DNA from: an uncultured Clostridia bacterium
Lineage (GTDB): Bacteria > Bacillota > Clostridia > Oscillospirales > Ruminococcaceae
Direction: 5' to 3'
Length of the DNA: 52,037 nt
NCBI GenBank assembly: GCA_947625615.1
Contig: CANQPB010000016.1
Span: forward strand, 1 to 52,037
In this document: positions 15,856 to 26,552 of the stretch, one piece after another
How positions within the stretch are numbered: the first letter of the stretch is position 1
Layout: the number at the start of each line of letters is the position of its first letter
The notes under the pieces: model-generated
Told to the model about the DNA's origin: nothing
What the model saw: the letters and a program-made list of their open reading frames with translations, nothing else
The model's database searches: none
Position numbers and translations under genes: made by a program

Positions 15856-16524
15856 TCAGTCGTTCGTCAGATCGCCGTCGCCGCTGACAGGAATGGCCTC
15901 TCCAAGATATTTAGGCAGGGGCTTCGCAACGCATTTTACAAGGTCTTTGCACCTTGCCAGCACCTCCCGGACGTCCCGCCTGAGCTGTCCGTAATATTGT
16001 TGATAGTCGCAGGAAACGCCCACGGCGTCGAGCCCGAGCTTTCGGGCGATATAGACAGAGCGGTAGAGGTGGTATTCCTGCGTGACTATTATCACCTTTT
16101 TCGCGCCGAAGACGTCTCGGGCGCGGTACATCGTCTCATAGGTGGAAAATCCCGCGTGATCCATAAAAACGTCTGAGGAGAGAACGCCCCTCTCGGTCGC
16201 AAAGCGCTTCATCGTGCCGACTTCGTTGTAGTCGGTGCGGCCGTGGTCGCCGCTCATGATTATTTTGGGAGCAGCGCCGAGGCGGTAAAGCTCTACGCCC
16301 CGCGTAAGCCTGTCGCGGAGCATGTCGGAGGGCTCGCCGCTCTCCCTGACCTTGCAGCCGAGAACGATTATGCAGTCGGCGCCAAATCGCGAAGCCTCCT
16401 CGGGCGGGATAATATAGTCCGCGGCGAAATTTTTGACATAGACGTTAAGCCCGAAAATTGCGCAGAGCCCTGCGGCGCAGAGCCCCGCAAAGGTCGCCAA
16501 AGCGACGGCGGCAGGTTTTTTCAT
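15856..16524 (-). CDS. SanA/YdcF-like DUF218 membrane protein
   Basis: A 222-residue protein. An N-terminal hydrophobic anchor (about 5-30) is followed by a DUF218 domain: DCIIVLGCKV (about 50-59), SGDHGRTDYNE (about 92-102) and VTQEYHLYRS (about 147-156). Homologues such as SanA and ElyC affect the envelope barrier and peptidoglycan precursor supply; the reaction is not known. It is the first gene of a two-gene minus-strand operon with the bile-salt-hydrolase-like gene, which may point to an envelope or bile-stress link. Confidence 0.88.
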   Translation of the reverse strand: MKKPAAVALATFAGLCAAGLCAIFGLNVYVKNFAADYIIPPEEASRFGADCIIVLGCKVRESGEPSDMLRDRLTRGVELYRLGAAPKIIMSGDHGRTDYNEVGTMKRFATERGVLSSDVFMDHAGFSTYETMYRARDVFGAKKVIIVTQEYHLYRSVYIARKLGLDAVGVSCDYQQYYGQLRRDVREVLARCKDLVKCVAKPLPKYLGEAIPVSGDGDLTND

Positions 16525-16563
16525 GATTGCTTCTCCTTCGGATAAACCATTCTTATTGATTTT

Positions 16564-16592
16564 ATTTTATCATGCGCGAGGCAAAGTGTCAA
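16564..16592 (-). promoter_or_regulatory. Promoter of the SanA-like/bile-salt-hydrolase operon
   Basis: Minus strand TTGACA (16587-16592) and TAAAAT (16564-16569) have a 17-base spacer, 40 bases before the SanA-like start. Confidence 0.75.
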
Positions 16593-16613
16593 GAAAATGA
16601 AAAAGTTTTCGCC

Positions 16614-16827
16614 GGCCTTTTTCAAAAGGCCGCGGGGGTCTCGGGGGCAGAGCCCACGAGCCGCGACAGCAGTCGCGGAATCCCCCCGGAGCGTGCCTGC
16701 TCGGCACGCTCCGGCATAATGCGAAGCGAAACGCAGGAGGGGGAGCCCGAAATCAGTCCGGTGGACTGTTTCGGGCCGGGGGAACCCTCGTCGGGGGTTC
16801 CCCCCGACGAGGCGCCATTGGCGCCTC
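16614..16827. repeat. Train of six GC-rich hairpins (intergenic repeat element)
   Basis: The 359-bp gap between the SanA-like gene and thrS holds no gene. It is packed with perfect or near-perfect hairpins: GGCCTTTT/AAAAGGCC (16614-16631), CCGCGAC/GTCGCGG (16661-16678), a 12-bp stem CCGGAGCGTGCC (16686-16714), a stem GCCCGAAA..CAGTCC (16745-16776), CCTCGTCGGGG/CCCCGACGAGG (16786-16812) and GAGGCGCC/GGCGCCTC (16809-16827). The block CCTTTTTCAAAAGGC recurs at 32790-32804. It looks like a dispersed intergenic repeat of this lineage. Confidence 0.75.
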
Positions 16828-16883
16828 GCAAAAAACGAAAAAGGGTTTTCCCAAAAAAGCCCCACATTGCGGGGCCTTGGGCG

Positions 16884-18647
16884 TTAAACTCTGTCCTTTA
16901 TCTCGGCGGTGAGCTTTTCGACAAATTCTTCAAGCTTCATCGTCTCGTTGGCGGTCGAGTCGAGCTTTCTTATCGAAACGGTGCCCTCCTCGGCCTCCTT
17001 CTGGCCTACGATAACCATGTAAGGCACCCTGTCGACAACCTGCGCCTCGCGGATCATATAGCCGATCTTCTCGTTGCGGTCGTCAAGCTCGGTTCTCACC
17101 TTGGCGGCGCGAAGCGCCTCGTATACCTTGTTGCCGTAATCGGCGCACTTTTCCGAGACTAAAAGTACCTTCGCCTGAACGGGGGCGAGCCATGTCGGGA
17201 ATTTGCCGGCAAATTGCTCGATAAGGTTGCCGATGAAGCGCTCTATCGAACCGAACACCACACGGTGGATCATTATCGGGCGCTGCTTCTCTCCGTTCTG
17301 ATCTACATATTCAAGATTGAAGTTCAGCGGCATCTGGAAATCAAGCTGAATGGTGCCGCACTGCCATGTGCGGCCGAGGCTGTCCTCGATGTGGAAGTCT
17401 ATCTTCGGGCCGTAGAATGCGCCGTCGCCCTCGTTGATCGTGTAGGGCATGCCGAGCTTTTCAAGCGCGTGGATAAGTCCGTTGGTGGCGGCCTCCCAGT
17501 CCTCGTCTGAGCCCATGGAGTTTTCAGGGCGGGTGGAGAGCTCGACCGAATATTTGAAGCCGAATTTTTTGTAGACCTCGTCTATGAGATTGACTACGCC
17601 GATTATCTCGTCGGTGATCTGGTCACGGGTCATGAAGATGTGCGCGTCGTCCTGGGTGAAGCATCTTACGCGGAAGAGCCCGTGCAGGGTGCCCTTAAGC
17701 TCGTGGCGGTGGACAAGGCCGAGCTCGCCCATTCTTATAGGCAGATCGCGGTAGCTGTGGGGCTGCGAGCGGTAAACCATAACTCCGCCGGGGCAGTTCA
17801 TCGGCTTGATGCAGTAGGTCTCGTCGTCTATCGTGGTGGAATACATGTTGTCCTTGTAGTGATCCCAGTGGCCCGAGGTCTCCCAGAGCTTGCGGCTCAT
17901 TATCATCGGCGTCTGGATCTCAACATAATGCTCGCGGGTGTGGATCTCGCGCCAGTAGTCTATTAGGGCGTTTTTGACCGCCATTCCCTTGGGCAGGAAG
18001 AACGGGAAGCCGGGAGCCTCCTCGGCGAGCATGAACAGGCCCATCTCCTTGCCTATGCGGCGGTGATCCCGCTTTTCGGCCTCCTCAAGAAGCTTGAGGT
18101 AGTCGTCAAGCTCCTGCTGGGTGCGAAACGCAATTCCCTTTATGCGGGTGAGCATCTTGTTGTCCTTGTTGTTTTTCCAGTATGCGCCGGAAACTGCGGT
18201 CAGTTTGAAGGCCTTGAGCGCCTTTGTGTAGGTGAGGTGGGGGCCGACGCACATGTCTACGTAGTCGCCCTGCTTATAAAAGCTTATGACGGCGTCTTCC
18301 GGCAGATCGGCGATATGCTCGACCTTATACTTTTCGCCGCGCTCCTGCATATACGCCACGGCTTCCTCCCGCGGGAGAATGAAGGGGCGGATAGGCAGAT
18401 TTTCCTTGACGATTTTTTTCATCTCTGCCTCGATCTTGCCGAGATCCTCCTCGCCGACGGTGCGGTCGCCGAGATCGACGTCGTAATAAAAGCCGGTCTC
18501 GTTGGCGGGGCCGTAGGCAAACTTCGCCTCGGGCCAGAGGCGGGATATCGCCTGCGCCATAATGTGTGCGGCGGAATGCCTTAGAATATGCAGCTCCTCC
18601 TCGGGGGCGCATTCGCCCACCGTGCCGTTTGAATAGATTACTTTCAT
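16884..18647 (-). CDS. thrS: Threonyl-tRNA synthetase, form without TGS domain
   Basis: Charges tRNA-Thr and edits mis-acylated Ser-tRNA. The 587 residues begin almost directly with the editing domain, whose zinc/editing residues show as HSAAH (24-28) and CVGPH (about 132). The usual N-terminal TGS domain of some 60 residues is missing. The catalytic core has MNCPGG (about 280) and motif-2 HRHELKGTLHGLFRVR. The C-terminal anticodon-binding domain begins near 490. The 300 bases upstream hold the frameshifted small gene, so the short form is not a mis-called start. AGGAGG stands just before the ATG. A threonine T-box controls the transcript. Confidence 0.95.
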   Translation of the reverse strand: MKVIYSNGTVGECAPEEELHILRHSAAHIMAQAISRLWPEAKFAYGPANETGFYYDVDLGDRTVGEEDLGKIEAEMKKIVKENLPIRPFILPREEAVAYMQERGEKYKVEHIADLPEDAVISFYKQGDYVDMCVGPHLTYTKALKAFKLTAVSGAYWKNNKDNKMLTRIKGIAFRTQQELDDYLKLLEEAEKRDHRRIGKEMGLFMLAEEAPGFPFFLPKGMAVKNALIDYWREIHTREHYVEIQTPMIMSRKLWETSGHWDHYKDNMYSTTIDDETYCIKPMNCPGGVMVYRSQPHSYRDLPIRMGELGLVHRHELKGTLHGLFRVRCFTQDDAHIFMTRDQITDEIIGVVNLIDEVYKKFGFKYSVELSTRPENSMGSDEDWEAATNGLIHALEKLGMPYTINEGDGAFYGPKIDFHIEDSLGRTWQCGTIQLDFQMPLNFNLEYVDQNGEKQRPIMIHRVVFGSIERFIGNLIEQFAGKFPTWLAPVQAKVLLVSEKCADYGNKVYEALRAAKVRTELDDRNEKIGYMIREAQVVDRVPYMVIVGQKEAEEGTVSIRKLDSTANETMKLEEFVEKLTAEIKDRV

Positions 18648-18672
18648 GATGTATCCTCCTATTTATACAGTA

Positions 18673-18955
18673 TTAAACTTTTCTCAAAACATACAGTGTG
18701 GTGATGTCTCCTATATCGACACCTACACGCTCGGCCTGTTTGCCGAATTCGTTGTCGGATTTATCCCATTTGTGATAGTACGGCTTATCGCAGGATTCGA
18801 TTTCAAATCCGCACCTTATAAACTTCTCTTTCCATGTTTCGCCGGGCCCGTCTTCAAAAAAACTGATCGCCGTCGGTGTCGGTGCCGTAGTAGTAATCGC
18901 CGCAAATCACTTTTGCGGGCCGGCGGCTAAATAAACCGCAAAATAAACCGTTCAT
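18673..18955 (-). pseudogene. Small frameshifted ORF between T-box and thrS
   Basis: A minus-strand ORF starts at ATG 18955 with AGAGGTGG upstream and reads about 32 codons to an A7/T7 run at 18856-18862. There it goes out of frame into TGA. If one base is removed from that run it continues for 62 more codons to TAA at 18673-18675. This gives a protein of about 93 residues, rich in Tyr and acidic residues (YYYGTDTDGDQ, then FFEDGPGETWKEKF, ending LYVLRKV). I do not recognise it. The break could be a real mutation, a sequencing indel in the homopolymer, or slippage. It lies 25 bases before thrS and under the same T-box. Confidence 0.6.
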
Positions 18956-18983
18956 CGAAAGTCCACCTCTTTGACGACATCAA

Positions 18984-19202
18984 AGAAACAAAAACACCCC
19001 GCAAGCTTTCGGCTTACGGGGCGATAAGATCGCGGTTCCACCCGAATTTATAACTCAAATGCCCTTAACGCGGGCGTTTCGGCGCTTATTGGGCGCGCTC
19101 GGGAAACGGTGTCCGATTGCAAGGATTTGCCGCGCGGGTTCCACCTTTTCCGCGCTCTCTTTGGGCATTCCGTGCCGGCTTTTTCCTTCAAAGCTTTTTG
19201 TC
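18984..19202 (-). promoter_or_regulatory. Threonine T-box riboswitch leader
   Basis: On the minus strand the leader shows a Stem I with AGAGAG and GGTGGAA features. A specifier ACC (Thr; plus 19108-19110) lies in GGACACCG, and the T-box core GGGTGGAACCGCG is at 19031-19043. The terminator stem CCCCGTAAGC/GCTTGCGGGG (18997-19021) is followed by TGTTTTTG. Uncharged tRNA-Thr should stabilise the antiterminator and allow transcription of the small ORF and thrS. Confidence 0.9.
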
Positions 19203-19208
19203 TATATG

Positions 19209-19237
19209 ATGATATCACACTTAAGCGCGGTTGTCAA
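19209..19237 (-). promoter_or_regulatory. Promoter of the T-box/thrS transcript
   Basis: Minus strand TTGACA (19232-19237) and TATCAT (19209-19214) have a 17-base spacer, placing the start near 19202. Confidence 0.75.
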
Positions 19238-19437
19238 GCGAAAAATGGGGAAAATAAACCCCTGCCGTCAAAAAGCCGGGTGAGAGCGCCAAATCACCGC
19301 CGCACCGAAGGTGCCATTATACTGTAAACCTTTGGGGACACAACACTACCAATTATTTAAAAATTATGCTATACTATCCGTAACCTTTTCGCTGCGGATT
19401 GCGACTTTATAATTGAGGACCGAAAGGAGGTTCCGCC

Positions 19438-19986
19438 ATGGACGACGAAAGCATAGTTTCCCTTTACTTTTCGCGAAGCGAATCCGCTATCCGCGAGACC
19501 GAGGCAAAATACGGCCCCGCCATTTCCGACTGCGCCTATAATATCCTTCTTTCGCGGCGGGACACCGAGGAATGCGTGAACGACGCCTATCTCGGCGCCT
19601 GGAATTCCATTCCCCCGGCAAGGCCGGCCTCGCTTAGGGCGTATCTACTTAAGATCACCCGAAATATCGCGATCTCGCGGCTGCGGCAAAATCTTGCGAA
19701 AAAGCGCTCCCGCGAGCTTGAGATCTCCCTTTCAGAGCTCGAGGACGTCCTGCCCGCCTGCCCGCCCGATCTTTCGCCGCAGGAGCTCGGCGAACTGCTC
19801 AATGAATTTTTGGCCGGCCTCGGCCGCGACGCGCGCACCGTCTTTCTTCGAAAATATTGGTTCTTCGATTCGGTGGCGGATATTTCCGCGCGAACGGGGT
19901 TCTCCGAGGCAAAGATAAAGACGAGCCTTCATCGCACCCGCGAACGGCTCAGAGAATTTTTAACGGATAAGGGGGTGGCAGTGTGA
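19438..19986 (+). CDS. ECF-type RNA polymerase sigma factor
   Basis: A 182-residue sigma-70-family factor. Region 2 covers about 10-80 (TEECVNDAYLGAWNSIPPARPASLRAYL in pieces, then KITRNIAISRLR). Region 4 covers about 125-175 (DARTVFLRKYWFFDSVADIS and an HTH around EAKIKTSLHRTRERLREFL). AAAGGAGG stands before ATG 19438. A TATACT at 19370-19375 could be its -10, but I see no good sigma-A -35 there; it may depend on its own sigma. Its last four codons overlap the GTG start of the next gene, which looks like its anti-sigma partner. Confidence 0.9.
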   Translation: MDDESIVSLYFSRSESAIRETEAKYGPAISDCAYNILLSRRDTEECVNDAYLGAWNSIPPARPASLRAYLLKITRNIAISRLRQNLAKKRSRELEISLSELEDVLPACPPDLSPQELGELLNEFLAGLGRDARTVFLRKYWFFDSVADISARTGFSEAKIKTSLHRTRERLREFLTDKGVAV

Positions 19987-22610
19987 ATATACCCGCGCTT
20001 GCAGACGCTCTCGGCTATATCGACGACCGCTTTGTGGACGAGGCTGCATGCTTAAGCAAAAAAAGAAAGCTTCCATATTTAAAGATTTTGGCGGCGGCCG
20101 CCTGCGCGGCAACGGTTATCGGGGCATCGGCGTTTGCCGCCATGAATCTTAAGATAAACACGGGGCGCAAGCCGGTGGAATTTTCGCCGCCGCCTTATTC
20201 GGAAGACGACGGGGTGAGAGGCGTCGCCGTGCCTATACCCTTTGAGGGCTTCGACAGCCCCGAAAGCCGCCTTTTCACCGAGCCCTGCTCCTCCCGCCTC
20301 GGCGACATTCCCGAGGGGCTTATAGATCTCGTTCCCGCCGGCGATTACGAAAGCTGGTCAAAAAAGATGTCTGCGGCGATCTTAAGCGCGCCGGACAGCA
20401 TTGAGGGCTACGCAAATCTCTATTCCTTCGTTCACAGCTTCGGAATAACCGAAAGCGATCTTAAAAGCGAGGCGGATTTTTCCGACGAGGAGCTGCGGCT
20501 TATCCTCTCCGACGACGTGCCCGCCGTGACCGAAGCCTTTGCGACGGAATACGCGATCGTCAAGGAAGACAAGGCCTACAGCCCCTATTGGGTATATCTT
20601 CACGGCGTTGAGGACTATAAGGCCGCCGGCCTGACGCCCGAGGAGATAGAAAACAAGCTGAGCTACTACGCAAGCTTTAAATACACCGACATGGCGCGGG
20701 AATTTTTTGAGCAAAAGCTAAACGAGTTCATCGTCCCCGCGGGCGACGGCGTGACGCTGATGTATCGGGATAACACGCCTATCTACAACTACGGTCTGCC
20801 GCTTGTCATGAAAGAATTCGCCGTTATAGACATAACCTCGGGCCCGAGCGAGATTTTATATCTTGTAGACAACGACCCCGGGAGCGGTGACAAGAATATC
20901 TACGCGGCGGTGTATATGTGGGATCAGATAATAACCCTCGGCCGCGATTCCGAAAAGAGCTTTGAAGCTTTTGAAGCGTTTTGCAGCTATGCCGGGCGAT
21001 CCGACTACTATAAAAGCGTCACTCCCGTCCCGCGGGGGACGGTGGTGCGCCTTGCCTGGGACGGCCTTTACGAGACCTCCCCAGAGGGCGAACCGAAACG
21101 CCTGACCTGGCTTTCCCGTCTCCAGTTTTCCGATTCCGACTGCGCCTACACCGATTCCGAGCTTGAAGCATTCGCCGAAAAGCTTGAGGGACATTATCTT
21201 GACTGCGAGGAATTCGAGGAATTCGCGTTTTTAAACAATCCCGGGCCTGAGGCTATCGGCAGCGGCTATGAGATGATAAGCGGCGCGGAGCCCTATAAGC
21301 TCGTTCCCGATCTTTCCGGCGAGCGGGAGGAGCTTTTGGCGACCCTTGATTCTATAGGCTTCGAGCAAAGCCGCGAAAGCTACATCTATTATTACGGCCT
21401 CTTCGACGAGGGCAGAAGGACAGGCTACGAATTTTACTATCTTTTGGACTGCTATATCACGCCCGAGAGCATGCGCGTATTTCAGGCGCTTTCGGGCTAC
21501 AGCTTAACGCCCGTCTGGAAAACGCACGGCAACTATGTCAACCACGCCGACGGCAAGGGGCAGATGACCGAAAGGACGACCGTCTACTGCCTCGGCGACG
21601 ACTACCGGCTTTTGTGCTACGACTTCCCGATAGAGCAGGAAAACGGCGACACCCTTTACGCGCAGGTCTTCAGAAAAGACGCTTCGCCCTATGACGGGCT
21701 CGATCCCGACGGCTTTGAAAAGCTCTCCGACTACTACAGTCTTCTCTATCGCTATGCCCGCAGCAGCGCGCATGTATATTATCGGGGCGAAAATTACCAC
21801 TGCACGCCCTATCACCCGTCGGCGGAGGAGATTGAGCGCTTCAAGGCGGAGGGCGAATATATCGGCGAGAGCGTTTACAACCCCTCTATGCCGGAGGAGG
21901 ATATGTTTTCGGACTACGCCGGCACAGACGCGTTCGGATACAGCGAATTCCCGGCGCTTGAGGGCGAATCGGACTGCGACAGGCTGCTAAGGCGGCTGAA
22001 AGAATTCACCGAGACCTCCGATTACACCTCCCCGGGTGACAAGCTTTTTGACATCGGCGATTTTGAATACTACGACTATCGCGAGGCAAACGACTACGAC
22101 TGCTTCGCATCGAACCTCTTGCCCGGCGTGCCGCTTTATCTTTCGGGGGATTACATCATGGCGATTCCCGACGAGCCGATCTATAACGGCGATCTTGCGC
22201 CGATACCCGCGCGGCTCTACTACTGCGGCGACGAATCCGCAGAGATGCTCGGCGAGAGCGAGACGGCGGAGTATCTTAAGCGGCTCGAAAGGGAATTTTC
22301 CGAGACGGACGGCGTTCACAAGATCGTTTCGGAGAAATACGGCCGCAGTTGGGAGCTCTGCGAAAATACGCCGACGAGGGAGGAAGTGAACGAATTCCGC
22401 TATTTCGGGGACCGTGTTGACTATGCGTGGTTTGACATTGATGGCCGCCGAACGAGCGGTTCGGGGTGGCAGTTCAACCTCGCAAGCGCCCTGCCCGACG
22501 GCGAGCGTCAGGAGCGGGCAATATGCTACACCTGCGGCGACCGGCTGCTTCTGGAATTTGACGAGCCCGCGGGCGGCATTTACGGGAGGATTTATAAGGA
22601 AGTAAAATAA
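19983..22610 (+). CDS. Anti-sigma-like membrane protein with very large ectodomain
   Basis: An 875-residue protein that starts with GTG 19983 overlapping the ECF sigma gene. A ~30-residue cytoplasmic head (MNIPALADALGYIDDRFVDE) leads to one membrane helix (about 36-54) and then about 820 extracytoplasmic residues rich in Tyr, Asp and Glu. The short head resembles those of ECF-partner proteins in Clostridia. There is no zinc-binding anti-sigma motif. The ectodomain has an internal repeat: about 509-563 and 802-870 both end in a Gly-Asp-x-x-Leu-Leu block followed by a TLYAQVF/GIYGRIY strand. I recognise no enzyme domain. It probably senses an outside signal and holds the sigma factor, which is inference. 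Confidence 0.72.
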   Translation: MNIPALADALGYIDDRFVDEAACLSKKRKLPYLKILAAAACAATVIGASAFAAMNLKINTGRKPVEFSPPPYSEDDGVRGVAVPIPFEGFDSPESRLFTEPCSSRLGDIPEGLIDLVPAGDYESWSKKMSAAILSAPDSIEGYANLYSFVHSFGITESDLKSEADFSDEELRLILSDDVPAVTEAFATEYAIVKEDKAYSPYWVYLHGVEDYKAAGLTPEEIENKLSYYASFKYTDMAREFFEQKLNEFIVPAGDGVTLMYRDNTPIYNYGLPLVMKEFAVIDITSGPSEILYLVDNDPGSGDKNIYAAVYMWDQIITLGRDSEKSFEAFEAFCSYAGRSDYYKSVTPVPRGTVVRLAWDGLYETSPEGEPKRLTWLSRLQFSDSDCAYTDSELEAFAEKLEGHYLDCEEFEEFAFLNNPGPEAIGSGYEMISGAEPYKLVPDLSGEREELLATLDSIGFEQSRESYIYYYGLFDEGRRTGYEFYYLLDCYITPESMRVFQALSGYSLTPVWKTHGNYVNHADGKGQMTERTTVYCLGDDYRLLCYDFPIEQENGDTLYAQVFRKDASPYDGLDPDGFEKLSDYYSLLYRYARSSAHVYYRGENYHCTPYHPSAEEIERFKAEGEYIGESVYNPSMPEEDMFSDYAGTDAFGYSEFPALEGESDCDRLLRRLKEFTETSDYTSPGDKLFDIGDFEYYDYREANDYDCFASNLLPGVPLYLSGDYIMAIPDEPIYNGDLAPIPARLYYCGDESAEMLGESETAEYLKRLEREFSETDGVHKIVSEKYGRSWELCENTPTREEVNEFRYFGDRVDYAWFDIDGRRTSGSGWQFNLASALPDGERQERAICYTCGDRLLLEFDEPAGGIYGRIYKEVK

Positions 22611-22611
22611 A

Positions 22612-22720
22612 AACCCGCCGAAGCGGGTGAGAGCCTATGAATGGGGCCCCGCAAAGCGAAGCCGCGATTTGCAATAGATTTATAAGCAAATCGCGACGAG
22701 CCACAAGGGCTCGCCGCGAC
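22612..22720. other. Hairpin-rich spacer between anti-sigma gene and tRNA-Leu
   Basis: Holds the small stem CCCGC-CGAA-GCGGG just after the anti-sigma stop. A 9-bp inverted repeat GCGATTTGC/GCAAATCGC (about 22666-22695) and a CGAGCC/GGCTCG stem (about 22698-22714) follow. No T-run gives a clear terminator for either side. Confidence 0.5.
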
Positions 22721-22721
22721 G

Positions 22722-22808
22722 TGGTGCCGGTGGCGGGGGTCGAACCCGCACGGTATCTCTACCACCGGATTTTGAGTCCGGCACGTCTGCCAATTCCATC
22801 ACACCGGC
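22722..22808 (-). tRNA. tRNA-Leu, anticodon CAA
   Basis: An 87-nt class II tRNA on minus. Acceptor GCCGGTG pairs with CACCGGC and the CCA end is encoded. The anticodon stem CCGGA/TCCGG closes loop CTCAAAA, giving anticodon CAA (reads UUG). A long variable arm (GTGGTAGAGATACC) fits Leu, and the T arm is GCGGG-TTCGACC-CCCGC. Confidence 0.95.
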
Positions 22809-22818
22809 GAATGCGCTT

Positions 22819-22847
22819 ATTATATCAGATTTTTGCCGGCTTGTCAA
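22819..22847 (-). promoter_or_regulatory. Promoter of tRNA-Leu(CAA)
   Basis: Minus strand TTGACA (22842-22847) and TATAAT (22819-22824) have a 17-base spacer, just upstream of the tRNA. Confidence 0.88.
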
Positions 22848-22885
22848 GACAAAAGCGCAATTTCGGGCGCACTTCATGCATTAAG

Positions 22886-22927
22886 ACAAAATTCCCGCCC
22901 GCGGGCTGCGGACGGGAAATTTTTTTG
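22886..22927 (-). terminator. Terminator of the rpoBC operon
   Basis: Read on minus, AAATTTCCCGTCCGC pairs with GCGGGCGGGAATTT across a five-base loop and is followed by TGTCTT. Confidence 0.8.
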
Positions 22928-22930
22928 TTT

Positions 22931-26509
<3,579 letters not shown>

Positions 26510-26552
26510 AATTCAAAACCCTCTTTACGTTAAATTATCCGTTGCCTGCCGC

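Noticed and set aside
19120-19150. A second T-box core (GGTGGAACCCGCG on minus)
   Set aside because: It sits in the apical part of Stem I with AGAGAG before it; the true antiterminator core is at 19031-19043 next to the terminator.
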